Made by a program: the position numbers and the translations under genes. 56,405 nucleotides of DNA, taken from positions 1-56,405 of the forward strand of contig JADCFN010000027.1 of the NCBI GenBank assembly GCA_020249505.1, in the 5' to 3' direction. Positions 25,347 through 36,755 of the stretch are shown piece by piece. The notes under the pieces were generated by a model, which had not been told where the DNA came from, made no database searches, and was given only the letters and a program-made list of their open reading frames with translations. This DNA is from Roseomonas sp. (GTDB taxonomy: Bacteria > Pseudomonadota > Alphaproteobacteria > Acetobacterales > Acetobacteraceae). Positions within the stretch are counted from its first letter, which is position 1. Each line of letters starts with the position of its first letter.

Positions 25347-25816
25347 CAGCCTTGTTTTCGATAGACGCCGCGCGCCAATCTTTCCAGCGCCTCGCGCAAA
25401 TCCCCTGTGGGTAACCCTTCCAGGGCGCTGGTGACGCTCTTCGGCAGCGCTACGGGGCGGGGCGGCAGGGCGGGTTTGGCCCCGGCCCGGGCCGGCTGAT
25501 TGGTCTGCACGAAACGCAGCCGCTCCACCGCCACGCGCCCCAGCCCGCCATTGATCCGCGCCATGAGTTCCGGCGCCAAATGGCTGAGTTCCATGGCAAT
25601 CGGCCCCGAGCAGGCGATGGTCAGGCTGCCAGAGGTCAAGCGCAGCGGCTGGGTCACCGCCGCCAGGGCTGGGCCGACCAGCGCCGGCCAATCCGCCATG
25701 ATCTGCGCGGCGGCGGGGCTCTTGCGTTTGAAGGCCGGGCGCGTCAGGGCTGGAATCAGGGCGCCGAGGGGTCTAGGCCCCCCAAAGAACCGCCTTTCCT
25801 CCTCATTCCGGGACAT
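25346..25816 (-). CDS. dciA: DciA-family (DUF721) protein
   Basis: 156 residues from ATG 25816. The DUF721 core is about 25-125: KRKSPAAAQIMADWPALVGPALAAVTQPLRL, then ELSHLAPELMARINGGLG. DciA is the ancestral loader of the replicative helicase DnaB in bacteria lacking DnaC. The N-terminal KH-like fold agrees; the C-terminal tail is short and basic. Its start is only 3 bases from the divergent mutY start, so the promoter of each gene must lie inside the other. Downstream are the dsbA-like gene and smc on the same strand. Confidence 0.8.
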   Translation of the reverse strand: MSRNEEERRFFGGPRPLGALIPALTRPAFKRKSPAAAQIMADWPALVGPALAAVTQPLRLTSGSLTIACSGPIAMELSHLAPELMARINGGLGRVAVERLRFVQTNQPARAGAKPALPPRPVALPKSVTSALEGLPTGDLREALERLARGVYRKQG

Positions 25817-25819
25817 GCT

Positions 25820-26872
25820 GTGAAACCGCCTTCCGCTACTGATCTGCTGCATTGGTATGACAGGCACCGCCGCATCCTGCCATGGCGCGCCCCGCCGGGA
25901 CAGCGGGCAGAACCCTATCACGTCTGGCTTTCGGAAATCATGTTGCAACAAACAACCGTGGCAACGGTAGGGCCGCGCTTTTCACGTTTTCTGGCGCGCT
26001 TCCCTGATTTGCCGGCCTTGGCTGAGGCGCCGTGGGAGGATGTGGCGGCCGAATGGGCTGGGCTTGGATATTATGCGCGGGCGCGCAACCTGCATGCGGC
26101 AGCGCGGCAAATCCTGGCCTTGGGCGGCTTTCCAGAAACGCGAGAGGGCCTTTCCGCCCTGCCCGGCATTGGCCCCTATACCGCTGCGGCCATCGCCGCC
26201 ATTGCCTTCAATGCGCCTGTGGTGCCCCTTGATGGCAATGTGGAACGCGTCACCGCGCGGATTTTCGCGGTGGAGGAAGCGCTGCCCGGCGCCAAACCCC
26301 GGCTTGATGCGCTGGCGCAGGGTTTTCTGGCCGATAAGGCCGCCCGTACCCGGCCTGGCGATTTCACCCAGGCTTTGTTTGATCTTGGGGCGGGGATTTG
26401 CGCGCCGCGCAAGCCCGCCTGTGCGCTTTGCCCCTGGCAGAAGGCGTGCAAGGCGCAAAAGCTCGGCCTGGCGGAAGCCCTGCCGCGCAAGGCGCCGAAG
26501 CCCGAGCGCCCCATGCGCCATGGCGTGCATTTTCTGCTGACGGATGCGGAGGGCCAGGTTTGGCTAAGGCGCCGCCCGCCTCGTGGGCTTTTGGGCGGCA
26601 TGTTGGAAATCCCCGGCACTTCCTGGCGGGAGGCGGTTTGGACGGAGGCCGAGGCGCTGGCCCAAGCACCCATCGCGCTTGCCTGGCAGCCAGTGGCCGG
26701 TGAGGCGCGGCATGTCTTCACCCATTTCGCGCTGACGATGCAGCTTTATCGCGCGCGGCTGCCAGCGCGGGTCAAACGGCCTGAGGGCGAATGGCTGACG
26801 CCCGGGGAAGCGGCGCAGGCCCTGCCGAGTGTCATGCGGAAATTGCTCGTGCTGGCGGGCCTGGCTGCATGA
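25820..26872 (+). CDS. mutY: A/G-specific adenine glycosylase MutY
   Basis: Removes A mispaired with 8-oxoguanine. 350 residues from GTG 25820; earlier in-frame codons run antisense through dciA. Catalytic residues E39 (LSEIMLQQT) and D138 (VPLDGNV), helix-hairpin-helix LPGIGPYTAAA at 114-124, and the [4Fe-4S] cysteines C194, C201, C204 and C210 are all present. The C-terminal domain from about 225 is the NUDIX-like 8-oxoG reader (VWLRRRPPRGLLGGMLEIPG). The P450 gene begins 43 bases downstream in the same direction. Confidence 0.93.
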   Translation: MKPPSATDLLHWYDRHRRILPWRAPPGQRAEPYHVWLSEIMLQQTTVATVGPRFSRFLARFPDLPALAEAPWEDVAAEWAGLGYYARARNLHAAARQILALGGFPETREGLSALPGIGPYTAAAIAAIAFNAPVVPLDGNVERVTARIFAVEEALPGAKPRLDALAQGFLADKAARTRPGDFTQALFDLGAGICAPRKPACALCPWQKACKAQKLGLAEALPRKAPKPERPMRHGVHFLLTDAEGQVWLRRRPPRGLLGGMLEIPGTSWREAVWTEAEALAQAPIALAWQPVAGEARHVFTHFALTMQLYRARLPARVKRPEGEWLTPGEAAQALPSVMRKLLVLAGLAA

Positions 26873-26915
26873 GGTTTCGTAACAGCCGCGCGGCCCGCCT
26901 ATAGTGGGAGCTATT

Positions 26916-28286
26916 GTGACCGCAGCACCCTTTACCCCCCCCTTTCCGGAACCGCGCGAAAGCCTGGCTGGGCCTTTCGAAATGATCCGGCTGCTGCGCG
27001 GCAATGTTCTGAGCGGCTTGCTGGCCCGCAGCTATCAGGCGGAATGCATCCCCTTGCATTTGCTGGGTCGGCGCATGCTGATCGTCAATACGCCCGATCT
27101 GGTGCGAGAGGTTTTCGTCCTGCGTGACGATGTGTACGGCCGCAAATCGCATGATATGGAAGGCGCCTTGGCGCCAGTGATTGGTGAGAGTCTTTTCATC
27201 AATCATGGTGAAGCTTGGCGCGAAAGGCGTGAAGCGCTTGCACCGGCCCTGCACCCGGCGGGGCTTCGGCAATTCCATCCGCTCTTCATCCAAGTAGCCG
27301 ACGAATTGGCCGCGCAATGGGAAGCGGCAGCCGGCGGGCCGCCGCGTGATATCGCGCCTGATCTTGCGATTGCGACCGCACGTATTGTCATGCTGGCAGT
27401 TTTTGGACCCGAAGTGGCACCAGCAGCGGCGCACGCATTGGCCGCCGCCTTCGCGAGTTATCAGGAGGCGGCGGAAAACATAGATCTGGCCCATCTGCTT
27501 GGCCTGCCAAGCTGGGTGCCAACGCCGCAAAGCCGCCGCGCACGTCAGGCCGCACGCGATATTCGCGCCTTGATTGAAGCCCTGTTGCAGCGCCATGCGC
27601 TGACCGCGCCCTTTGCCCGTTTTGCCGCCACGCGACGCGATGATGGTAGCGCTGTGCTGCATCACGCGGCGCTGGTGGATGAGATTGCGATGATGCTACT
27701 GGCAGGCAGCGAGACCTCGGCTAATGGCTTGGCTTGGGCGCTCTATCTGGCGGCAAGCCATGCGCCCACACTCGAAAGGTTGCGCGCCGAATGGCAGGGA
27801 GTTTTGGCGGATGGGCGCGCGCCGGAAGCGGCTGATCTGCCGGCCTTGGTGTTTACCCGCGCGGTGGTGCAGGAAACGCTCCGGCTTTACCCGCCGGTTG
27901 CCATTCTCTCGCGTCAGGCCATGCGCGCTGATCGCATCAGGCGTTGGGATATCCGCAAGGGCGGGACGGTTGCCTGCCTGCCCTGGCTATTGCAGCGCAA
28001 TGGGCTGATTTGGGATGCGCCGCATGAATTCCGCCCGGCGCGCTTCCTGCCGAATGCGCCAGAGAAACCACCCCGTTTTGCGCATATCCCCTTTGGACTT
28101 GGTCCGCGGGTTTGTGCCGGCGCTGCCTTTGGCATGGCGGAGATGCTGGTGTTTCTACCGGTCTTACTGCGGCGGCTGGATTTCACCATCGCGCCTCAAC
28201 ATCGCGTGATGCCGAAGCTTCGGCTGACCCTGCGGCCCGATGGCGGCCTGCCGATGCTGATGGCGCGGCGCGGCATGCGTGCATGA
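26916..28286 (+). CDS. Cytochrome P450
   Basis: 456 residues from GTG 26916, with GGGAG 5 bases upstream. Haem-binding signature FGLGPRVCAG has the ligand Cys near residue 400; the oxygen-activating I-helix AGSETS is at 263-268; the EXXR pair ETLR is at 320-323. It is soluble-type and lacks a membrane anchor. EKPPRFAHIPFGLGPR resembles the class with broad or fatty-acid-like substrates, but the target is unknown. The stop overlaps the start of the next glycosyltransferase (ATGA), so both are made together and probably modify one molecule. No ferredoxin or reductase is in the window. Confidence 0.92.
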   Translation: MTAAPFTPPFPEPRESLAGPFEMIRLLRGNVLSGLLARSYQAECIPLHLLGRRMLIVNTPDLVREVFVLRDDVYGRKSHDMEGALAPVIGESLFINHGEAWRERREALAPALHPAGLRQFHPLFIQVADELAAQWEAAAGGPPRDIAPDLAIATARIVMLAVFGPEVAPAAAHALAAAFASYQEAAENIDLAHLLGLPSWVPTPQSRRARQAARDIRALIEALLQRHALTAPFARFAATRRDDGSAVLHHAALVDEIAMMLLAGSETSANGLAWALYLAASHAPTLERLRAEWQGVLADGRAPEAADLPALVFTRAVVQETLRLYPPVAILSRQAMRADRIRRWDIRKGGTVACLPWLLQRNGLIWDAPHEFRPARFLPNAPEKPPRFAHIPFGLGPRVCAGAAFGMAEMLVFLPVLLRRLDFTIAPQHRVMPKLRLTLRPDGGLPMLMARRGMRA

Positions 28287-29461
28287 TCTGGTTGTTCTGG
28301 AGCCTCGGCAGCGTTTCGTTGCTGATCGCGCTTGGCTTTTTGCTGCTATCCATCTGGCATTTGCGGAGCCTGCGGCGCGCAGGCGCGGATCGGGCGGGGC
28401 GGGTTTCACTTATTCTGGCGTTACGGGGCAATCAGCCGGGGTTAGCGGCGCTTTTCGCGGCACTCGCGGCGCAGGAATTTTCCGCGCGGCGGCTGATCAT
28501 TGCACTGGAAAGCGCAAATGATCCTGCCTTGGCGCAGGCCCGCGCGCTGGCTGATCGGCTGCCCTTTCCGCTGGAATGGGTGATTGCCGGTGAGGCTCAG
28601 GCGACAGCACAGAAATGCGCCAATCTTGCCGCGGCCATGGCGCTGATTGATGAGCATGATGATGCGGTTGTGGTGTTGGATGGCGATATCAGGCCGCAGG
28701 CTTATTGGCTTGGCTGTTTGGTCGGGCCTATTTTGGATGGCCGCTATGACATCGTCACTGGCTACCGCTGGCTGCAACCGGGCCGCGCCGGGTGGATGGT
28801 GCAGGCAATTGCCTGGCTGGATCATGCCGTCGCGCTTTTGCCGAGGTTAAAGGGCATTACCGTATTGTGGGGCGGGTCCACTGCCTATAGTGCCGCCGCG
28901 CTGCGCCCGCTTGATCTGCCGCGGCTTTATGCGCGGCAATTGGTGGATGATCTTTCGGCCGGCCTCAAGGCGCGTGCGCTTGGCTTGCGCGTATTGACGC
29001 GCCGCGCCCTGCTGGTGCCGCTGCCAAGCGCTTCACGAGGTTTTGGATTTTACCGGCGGCAATTTCAATATGGCTGGCATTATCAGCCGGCTGCACCCGC
29101 CATCGGCCTGGGCGTGACCACGCTGCATGCACTGGGTATTATACTTTTGCTGGCGGCAAGTTTCATCGGTGATGGCTTGGCGCAGCTTGGTCTTTTGATG
29201 ATCCTGTTGCTGCGTATCGCTGCGCTGCGCTGCCATATCGCGGTCGCGGAGAAAATTTCTTCCCCAATGACTGGCGCCGAGATTTGGCGTCAGGCCGTGA
29301 TGGCGCTTCTGCCGCCGGTTACGGTGCTGATCCTTTTTCTGGTCATTCTATCTTCGGTCGCGGCGCGACGGATGCGCTGGCGCGACATCGCCTATGATAT
29401 TGCTGGCCCGGAGAAGCTAAGCGTGGCGTGGCGGCGACGGTTTGATGATGCGGGCGGCTGA
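28283..29461 (+). CDS. Membrane glycosyltransferase, GT2/GT21 (ceramide glucosyltransferase-like)
   Basis: 392 residues. A membrane helix at 4-24, then a GT-A domain with nucleotide-sugar DGD at 133-135 (VVVLDGDIRP), LWGGSTAYSAAAL at 195-207, acidic D222-D223 (VDDLSAGLKARALG) and RRQFQYGW at 258-265, which stands where GT21 enzymes have (Q/R)XXRW. Two or three C-terminal helices (about 275-300, 303-325, 345-362) follow. This is the plan of ceramide glucosyltransferase and HpnI-type hopanoid glycosyltransferases. It would glycosylate a lipid at the inner membrane. Acceptor unknown; the coupled P450 could hydroxylate it. Confidence 0.82.
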   Translation: MIWLFWSLGSVSLLIALGFLLLSIWHLRSLRRAGADRAGRVSLILALRGNQPGLAALFAALAAQEFSARRLIIALESANDPALAQARALADRLPFPLEWVIAGEAQATAQKCANLAAAMALIDEHDDAVVVLDGDIRPQAYWLGCLVGPILDGRYDIVTGYRWLQPGRAGWMVQAIAWLDHAVALLPRLKGITVLWGGSTAYSAAALRPLDLPRLYARQLVDDLSAGLKARALGLRVLTRRALLVPLPSASRGFGFYRRQFQYGWHYQPAAPAIGLGVTTLHALGIILLLAASFIGDGLAQLGLLMILLLRIAALRCHIAVAEKISSPMTGAEIWRQAVMALLPPVTVLILFLVILSSVAARRMRWRDIAYDIAGPEKLSVAWRRRFDDAGG

Positions 29462-29466
29462 ATGCC

Positions 29467-30549
29467 TCAACCCCCGGTGATTTCCGCGCGCAATTCATCC
29501 AATACGCGCAGGCCGCCGGCCTTGTTTTCCACATGCCAAAACAGCCAACCATTGCAGGAAGGTACTTCCTGCACCGCTGCGCCTACCTGATGGATGGATC
29601 CTGTAGCCTTTCCGCAGCGGAGCGTGCCATCGGCCCCAACCTCTGCCCGCCAACGCCGGCGCGCATCGGTCAGCACACTGCCCGCCGGCACCAGGCCGCG
29701 TTCCACCAACACACCAAAGGGAATGCGCGGCTGTTCGCGCCGCGATGGCAGGGCAAGCGCGGCTGATTCCGGCATGGGCTCCACCGCCGCCAGCCGGGCG
29801 CGTGCCCCTTTGGCGTAGCGTTCTTCGCGTTCAATGCCGATGAAGCGCCGACCGAGGCGCTTGGCGACCGCGGCCGTGGTGCCGGAACCAAGGAAGGGGT
29901 CAAGCACCACTTCTCCCGGCTGGGTGCAGGACAGGATCACGCGATGCAGCAGCGCTTCGGGCTTTTGCGTTGGGTGCAGCTTGTCGCCATTTTCGTCGCG
30001 CAGCCGCTCACCACCCGTGCAAAGCGGGATGAACCAGTCGCTCCGCATCTGGACATCATCATTCAGCGTCTTCATGGCGGCGTAGTTGAAGCGGTATTTG
30101 GATTCCTGCCCATGCGCCGCCCAGATCAGGGTTTCATGCGCATTGGTGAAGCGCCGGCCGCGGAAATTCGGCATGGGATTGGCCTTGCGCCAGATCACGT
30201 CGTTCAAAATCCAAAAGCCAAGATCCTGTAGCGCCACACCCAAGCGGAACACATTGTGATAGGCGCCCATTACCCAAATCGTGCCATCCTTGCGCAAGAC
30301 GCGGCGGCATTCGGTCAGCCAGGCGCGGGTAAAGGCGTCATAGGCGGCGAGATCAGGGAAGCGGTCCCATGCATCATCCACGCCATCCACAATGCTCTCA
30401 TCCGGGCGGCGCAATTCACCCTTGAGCTGAAGATTATAGGGCGGGTCAGCAAAGATCGCATGCACACTCGCCGGCGGCAGGCGGCGCAGCATGGCAATCG
30501 AATCCCCGACCAGAACCTGGTCCAAGAGCAGCTCAAGCTGCGTTCCCAC
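29467..30549 (-). CDS. ccrM: Cell-cycle adenine DNA methyltransferase CcrM
   Basis: 360 residues from GTG 30549 (AAGGGA site). Beta-class N6-adenine methylase: catalytic DPPY at 35-38 comes before the SAM-binding DPFLGSGT at 217-224. The C-terminal extension of about 85 residues (from roughly 270; [19 protein letters not shown]) is the region specific to alphaproteobacterial CcrM, which methylates GANTC and helps time the cell cycle. It follows rnhB after 50 bases, the pairing usual in the class, so it is not part of a restriction system; no endonuclease gene is near. Confidence 0.93.
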   Translation of the reverse strand: MGTQLELLLDQVLVGDSIAMLRRLPPASVHAIFADPPYNLQLKGELRRPDESIVDGVDDAWDRFPDLAAYDAFTRAWLTECRRVLRKDGTIWVMGAYHNVFRLGVALQDLGFWILNDVIWRKANPMPNFRGRRFTNAHETLIWAAHGQESKYRFNYAAMKTLNDDVQMRSDWFIPLCTGGERLRDENGDKLHPTQKPEALLHRVILSCTQPGEVVLDPFLGSGTTAAVAKRLGRRFIGIEREERYAKGARARLAAVEPMPESAALALPSRREQPRIPFGVLVERGLVPAGSVLTDARRRWRAEVGADGTLRCGKATGSIHQVGAAVQEVPSCNGWLFWHVENKAGGLRVLDELRAEITGG

Positions 30550-30599
30550 CGTAAAATCCCTTGTTGATCACGCAAGAATCGCGCGCCCGAGCAGCCCGG

Positions 30600-31232
30600 T
30601 CAAGTCAGTTTCAAAACGGCCTGGTCCACTGGGCCAAAGCCGCGCCGGTGGTGCGGGGATGGGCCAAGCCTTGCAAGCGCTTCCCGATGCGCGGCGGTTG
30701 GATAGCCAGCATGGCGCGCAAAGCCGTAAGCCGGCCAGCGCGGATCAAGCCGGCGCATGGCCCGATCCCGCAGCACCTTGGCGATGATCGAAGCGCCAGC
30801 GATGGAAAAGCAGAGCCCATCGCCGCCGACGATGCAGCGCACCGGGCAGGTGAGCGGCGGCGGCTGATTGCCATCCACCAAAGCGTGATCCGGGGGTAGC
30901 AGCAGCTTCGCGACCGCGCGGCGCATGGCAAGATGCGTGGCGCGGAGGATATTGACCCGCCCGATCTCAGTCGCTGAGGCGGCGCCGACGCCGATTTCAA
31001 CCAGCCCCTGCGCCTCGGCTTCGCGGAGCGCGGCAAAGGCGGCATCCCTCGCCGCTTCCTTGAGCTTCTTGGAATCTTGCAACAGCGCCGCGAGGCTTTC
31101 GGGTGGCGGAACCAGGAACACCAGGGCAGCGGCCAAAACGGGGCCAGCCAAAGGACCACGCCCCGCCTCATCCACCCCTGCCACGCGGCCACCAAGCGCC
31201 AATTCCAGGCTGAAATCGGGGCGCGTCATCAT
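30600..31232 (-). CDS. rnhB: Ribonuclease HII
   Basis: Cuts RNA in RNA-DNA hybrids, including single ribonucleotides in DNA. 210 residues. The metal-binding pair D21-E22 lies in [14 protein letters not shown], and a further Asp is in [22 protein letters not shown] and the C-terminal [12 protein letters not shown] are typical. Start codon overlaps the upstream MFS stop (ATGA). ccrM follows, with the same direction. Confidence 0.95.
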   Translation of the reverse strand: MMTRPDFSLELALGGRVAGVDEAGRGPLAGPVLAAALVFLVPPPESLAALLQDSKKLKEAARDAAFAALREAEAQGLVEIGVGAASATEIGRVNILRATHLAMRRAVAKLLLPPDHALVDGNQPPPLTCPVRCIVGGDGLCFSIAGASIIAKVLRDRAMRRLDPRWPAYGFARHAGYPTAAHREALARLGPSPHHRRGFGPVDQAVLKLT

Positions 31233-32455
31233 GTTTTGGCGCGCGGCAGCAAAAGCCAGCCGGCCAGACCCAGCACCAAGCTGCCCGCCAGCACCGCGAA
31301 GCCGGCGCGATAGGCGGCCTCCGGCCGCGTGAATTCATCCATGGGGAAGAAACCGATCACGAGGCCCATCAGCAAGGGCAGCAGGGAAGAGCCCAGCACC
31401 TGCGCCATATTCACCGTGCTCGCGCCGCGCCCGACCAGGTGATCGGGAAACAACATGCGCGCTTCCGTCACCAGCAGCACCGGATAGCTGGAAAACAGCA
31501 CCAGCCCGACCAGTAGACTGAGCGCCACAGGTAGGGGTGGCGCTGGCCAAACCGCAAGAATTATCAGCATGGCAGCGGAAAGCGCCGCGCCCGCGCTGAT
31601 CATGGCGCTGCGGCGGAAAAAGCGCCGCTCCAAAGGCCCCACCAGCAAAAGCCCAATCGGCATTGCAAGCCCCATCGCGGCGAGCGCCAGGCCGCGTTCA
31701 TTGGCGTTCAGCCCATGCACATCGGCGAAATAGGGCCCGGCCCAAAGCCCGATGACCGTGGCGGCGGCGGCATAGGCCACCAGATGCAACGCCAGCACCC
31801 GCGAAAGACCCGGCAGCCGCCAGATGGAAAACTGGCCGCGCAGGGCTTCCATCAGGCTTTCTGGCTTGCGCGTTGGGGCGGGCTTCTCCGGCGGGTCATT
31901 CTGCACCAGCCGCCACCAGGCGAGTGCGGCAAGCCCCGTCAGGAACGCCGAGACCAAAAAGGCCGCGCGCCAGCCAAGCCAGCCCGCGAGCCACGCCAGC
32001 GGCGCGCCCGCCAGCAAAATCCCCAGCTGCGAAAAGGCAAATACTCGCGAAAGCGCAAGCGTCATCTCACTGCCGCCATACCAGCGCGCACAAAGCACCA
32101 CAGCCGACATGAAGGACGCCGCACAACCAATGCCGATCAGTGCGCGCGCGATAAGCAGCGTGGTGCCATCCGTCGCAAAGGCTTGCAGCATGAGGCCCAG
32201 CACGGCAATCCCACTCAGCCCCGCCACCACCAGCCGCGGCCCCAGCCGATCGAGCGCAATGCCGACCGGTAGCTGCATCACGAGCAGGGAGGCGAAGAAC
32301 ATCCCATTGGCGGCACCGAGCATGGCGGGTGTGAGCGCCAGATCGACGCTCAATTCCGGCGCAATCACGCCAAGGGCGCTGCGATGGAACTGGCTGAGCC
32401 CGGTGAGTAACGCGAGCGCCAAGACCAGCGCCACACCAGGGGAAAGCCGGGCCAT
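31229..32455 (-). CDS. MFS transporter
   Basis: 408 residues from ATG 32455 (a TTG one codon earlier is possible). Twelve membrane helices can be traced. The helix 2-3 loop is [20 protein letters not shown], of the MFS D-R-x-G-x-R type. Similar to bacterial anion:cation or drug-type MFS members, with no clear substrate motif. Coupled to rnhB by a 4-base overlap, although the functions look unrelated; expression coupling does not reveal the substrate. Preceded by a Bug protein 15 bases upstream on the same strand, so this may be one transcript. Confidence 0.85.
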   Translation of the reverse strand: MARLSPGVALVLALALLTGLSQFHRSALGVIAPELSVDLALTPAMLGAANGMFFASLLVMQLPVGIALDRLGPRLVVAGLSGIAVLGLMLQAFATDGTTLLIARALIGIGCAASFMSAVVLCARWYGGSEMTLALSRVFAFSQLGILLAGAPLAWLAGWLGWRAAFLVSAFLTGLAALAWWRLVQNDPPEKPAPTRKPESLMEALRGQFSIWRLPGLSRVLALHLVAYAAAATVIGLWAGPYFADVHGLNANERGLALAAMGLAMPIGLLLVGPLERRFFRRSAMISAGAALSAAMLIILAVWPAPPLPVALSLLVGLVLFSSYPVLLVTEARMLFPDHLVGRGASTVNMAQVLGSSLLPLLMGLVIGFFPMDEFTRPEAAYRAGFAVLAGSLVLGLAGWLLLPRAKT

Positions 32456-32470
32456 CAAGAGGGTTTTGGC

Positions 32471-33448
32471 CTATTCCGCCTTGGCGCCGGATTGGCGCAC
32501 CGCGTCCCGCCAGCGTTGGCTTTCGCCCGCGACAAAGCCAGGCAATGCGGCGCGTGGGATCGGCATGGGATCAAAGGCGCGCTCCGTGAAAAGCCGCGCC
32601 ATTTCGGGGCTGGCCAGCGCCTTGGTGGTTTCGGCTTCGATCCGCGCCAAGACAGCCTCGGGCGTGCCGCGCAGCGCAAAAAGCCCGGTCCAATTCACCG
32701 AAAGAAAGCCCGGCAATACGCTGGCAATGGGGGGTACATCCGGCAGCGCGGCATTGGGCGCGGCGGAGGCCACGCCAAGCGCGCGGATGGCGCCGCCACG
32801 AATTTGCGGGAGCGCCGTGCCGAGGCCATCAAACATCATCGGCACATTGCCCGCGACCAGATCCGTCATGGCCGGCGCGCTGCCGCGATAGGGGACATGA
32901 GTCATCTCAGCGCCAATGGCGGCGCGAAACATCTCGCCGGTCAGATGGAGTTGTGACCCCGTGCCGGAAGACCCAAAAGCCACCTGGCCAGGCCGGGCGC
33001 GGATATGGGCGATCAGCGCAGGCAGGTCGGTCATGGGCAAGGCGCGCGGATTGACCACCAGCACATTGGGCTGCTGCGCCAGCATGGCCATCGGCAGGAA
33101 ATCCGTATCCGGATCAAAGGCGAGGCGCTGATAGAGCGCCTTGTTGATGCAAATCAGCGAAGCAGTGGCGACCAAAAGGGCGTGGCCATCGGGTTCGGAC
33201 CTCGCAAAGGCCTCACCCGCCACAGTGCCGCCGGCGCCGCCGCGATTGTCAATCACCACCGGCTGGCCAAGCGCGGCGAAGAGCCTTTCGCCCAGCGCAC
33301 GGGCCAGGATGTCGGTTGTGCCGCCGGCGGCGAAGGGCACGAAAATCCGGATCGGGCGGCTGGGAAAGGCGGGCGCTTGGGCCAGCGCAGGGGCGGTAAG
33401 CCCAGTGGCGAAAAGGCCAAGGCTAGAGCGGCGTGTGATGGTGGACAT
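32471..33448 (-). CDS. Bug/TctC-family periplasmic binding protein
   Basis: 325 residues from ATG 33448, with AGGAGG about 10 bases upstream. Signal peptide 1-24 contains a twin-arginine stretch (TITRRSSLGLFATG) and ends ALAQA. Mature start FPSRPIRIFVPFAAGGTTDILAR and VVIDNRGGAGGTVAGE are family hallmarks. Its stop is 15 bases before the MFS gene, so binding protein and MFS transporter may be expressed together. Bug proteins do not usually feed MFS carriers, so a functional link is not assumed. Confidence 0.88.
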   Translation of the reverse strand: MSTITRRSSLGLFATGLTAPALAQAPAFPSRPIRIFVPFAAGGTTDILARALGERLFAALGQPVVIDNRGGAGGTVAGEAFARSEPDGHALLVATASLICINKALYQRLAFDPDTDFLPMAMLAQQPNVLVVNPRALPMTDLPALIAHIRARPGQVAFGSSGTGSQLHLTGEMFRAAIGAEMTHVPYRGSAPAMTDLVAGNVPMMFDGLGTALPQIRGGAIRALGVASAAPNAALPDVPPIASVLPGFLSVNWTGLFALRGTPEAVLARIEAETTKALASPEMARLFTERAFDPMPIPRAALPGFVAGESQRWRDAVRQSGAKAE

Positions 33449-33487
33449 GTGGGGTGGCCTCCTCCTGATGGTTTTGAAGCTAAGCCG

Positions 33488-33604
33488 AAGTGCTGCCAGC
33501 GGGAAGCTTGCAACGGAGCGGCGCTGCGGACGAAATATTGCTCTGCAAGGGGCCGCACGCGAAACAGGCGCCAAGTGCTGCCCCTCCGCCGAGCAAAGCA
33601 CTTG
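33488..33604 (+). promoter_or_regulatory. metY upstream leader with repeated and competing hairpin arms
   Basis: AAGTGCTGCC occurs at 33488-33497 and again at 33573-33582. One downstream segment, AGCACTT (33597-33603), can pair with either copy: 7 bp with the first, or 8 bp with the second (CAAGTGCT 33572-33579 with AGCACTTG 33597-33604) to give a hairpin followed by CCTTTT. Such mutually exclusive pairing is the layout of an attenuator or riboswitch platform. A further small hairpin, GGTCG/CGACC, is at 33663-33677. I see no SAM-II, SAH or cobalamin riboswitch core. The promoter position is not clear, so the first copy may not be transcribed. Confidence 0.4.
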
Positions 33605-33727
33605 CCTTTTAAGGAAAACCCTTTCGCAATCGGCGGTAGCGTGGCAGGTTTCTACCCGTCGCGGTCGAAATGCGACCTGAACATTTCTTCCCGCGCGGTT
33701 TTTGTCCGGCGGGGATGGGAGAATACC

Positions 33728-36075
<2,348 letters not shown>

Positions 36076-36091
36076 GTGTCCGCGATTGGGC

Positions 36092-36688
36092 TTATGCTCT
36101 CGGCTTCGCTGCCTTGGCTCTTGGCTTTGGTGCCCATTTCTTCGCCAAAGCCTTTAATGCGAGTGTGATGAAAGCAATATCGGGCGTTCTGGGATCAAAC
36201 GCGTCAAGATCCATCCAGTCTTCGAATTCTTCGCGTCGTTCATGTGACGGGTCTGCCTTGGCAGCAAGCAATTCCTCATAGCCGGGATAGCCGCCAACAT
36301 CTTCCGGGGGGCAATTTCCGTCGGCTTCGATCAGGCAGGGATATTCCTGGCCAGGCGCAGCTTCCAGAACTTTTTCGATAGAGATGGTGTGTTCCCAGCA
36401 ATCACCGAAATCATAGATATAGTCGAATTTCTTTCTGCTATATTCTGTCAGAAATAACGAAAGGCGTGCCTTGCGCGCATCCTGCGCTTCATCCGGAAAA
36501 TCTCGGTTCGGAATACCCCAACCCTCCTCACCAAGCCGAAATTCAAAAAGGTGACTATTGGTCCAGCCCATGGCTGCCTGGATCACCAGATGCAGCCGGT
36601 CCAGCCGAATATCGAAAGGTACCTCAACCCGGCGCATGACCCGGGGCTCCACATCATCCAGCGTGATCTTGAGGCGCGCTATCTGCAT
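36092..36688 (-). CDS. Plasmid pRiA4b ORF-3 family protein
   Basis: 198 residues. The start MQIARLKITLDDVEPRVMRRVEVP, then HLVIQAAMGWTNSHLFEFRLG, FDYIYDFGDCWEHTISIE, PEDVGGYPGYEELL and FDPRTPD are the motifs of the pRiA4b ORF-3-like family (PF07929). The family is frequent on plasmids and near mobile elements but its molecular role is unknown to me. The C-terminus is Lys/Ala-rich. It is a lone gene, convergent with hemB, with an AT-rich 67-base upstream region. GC is slightly lower than the neighbours, agreeing with acquisition. Confidence 0.85.
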   Translation of the reverse strand: MQIARLKITLDDVEPRVMRRVEVPFDIRLDRLHLVIQAAMGWTNSHLFEFRLGEEGWGIPNRDFPDEAQDARKARLSLFLTEYSRKKFDYIYDFGDCWEHTISIEKVLEAAPGQEYPCLIEADGNCPPEDVGGYPGYEELLAAKADPSHERREEFEDWMDLDAFDPRTPDIAFITLALKALAKKWAPKPRAKAAKPRA

Positions 36689-36755
36689 GCTGATAATTCC
36701 TTTCCTTCACTGTTTGCCACTGCACCACAATAACAAAATAAGGAATAGACTGCCT

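Noticed and set aside
29467-30549. Part of a restriction-modification system
   Set aside because: The protein has the CcrM C-terminal extension, is paired with rnhB, and has no endonuclease gene nearby.
33449-33727. SAM-II or SAH riboswitch upstream of metY
   Set aside because: Conserved core sequences of these aptamers are not present. Only the attenuator-like pairing was kept, as an unassigned leader.
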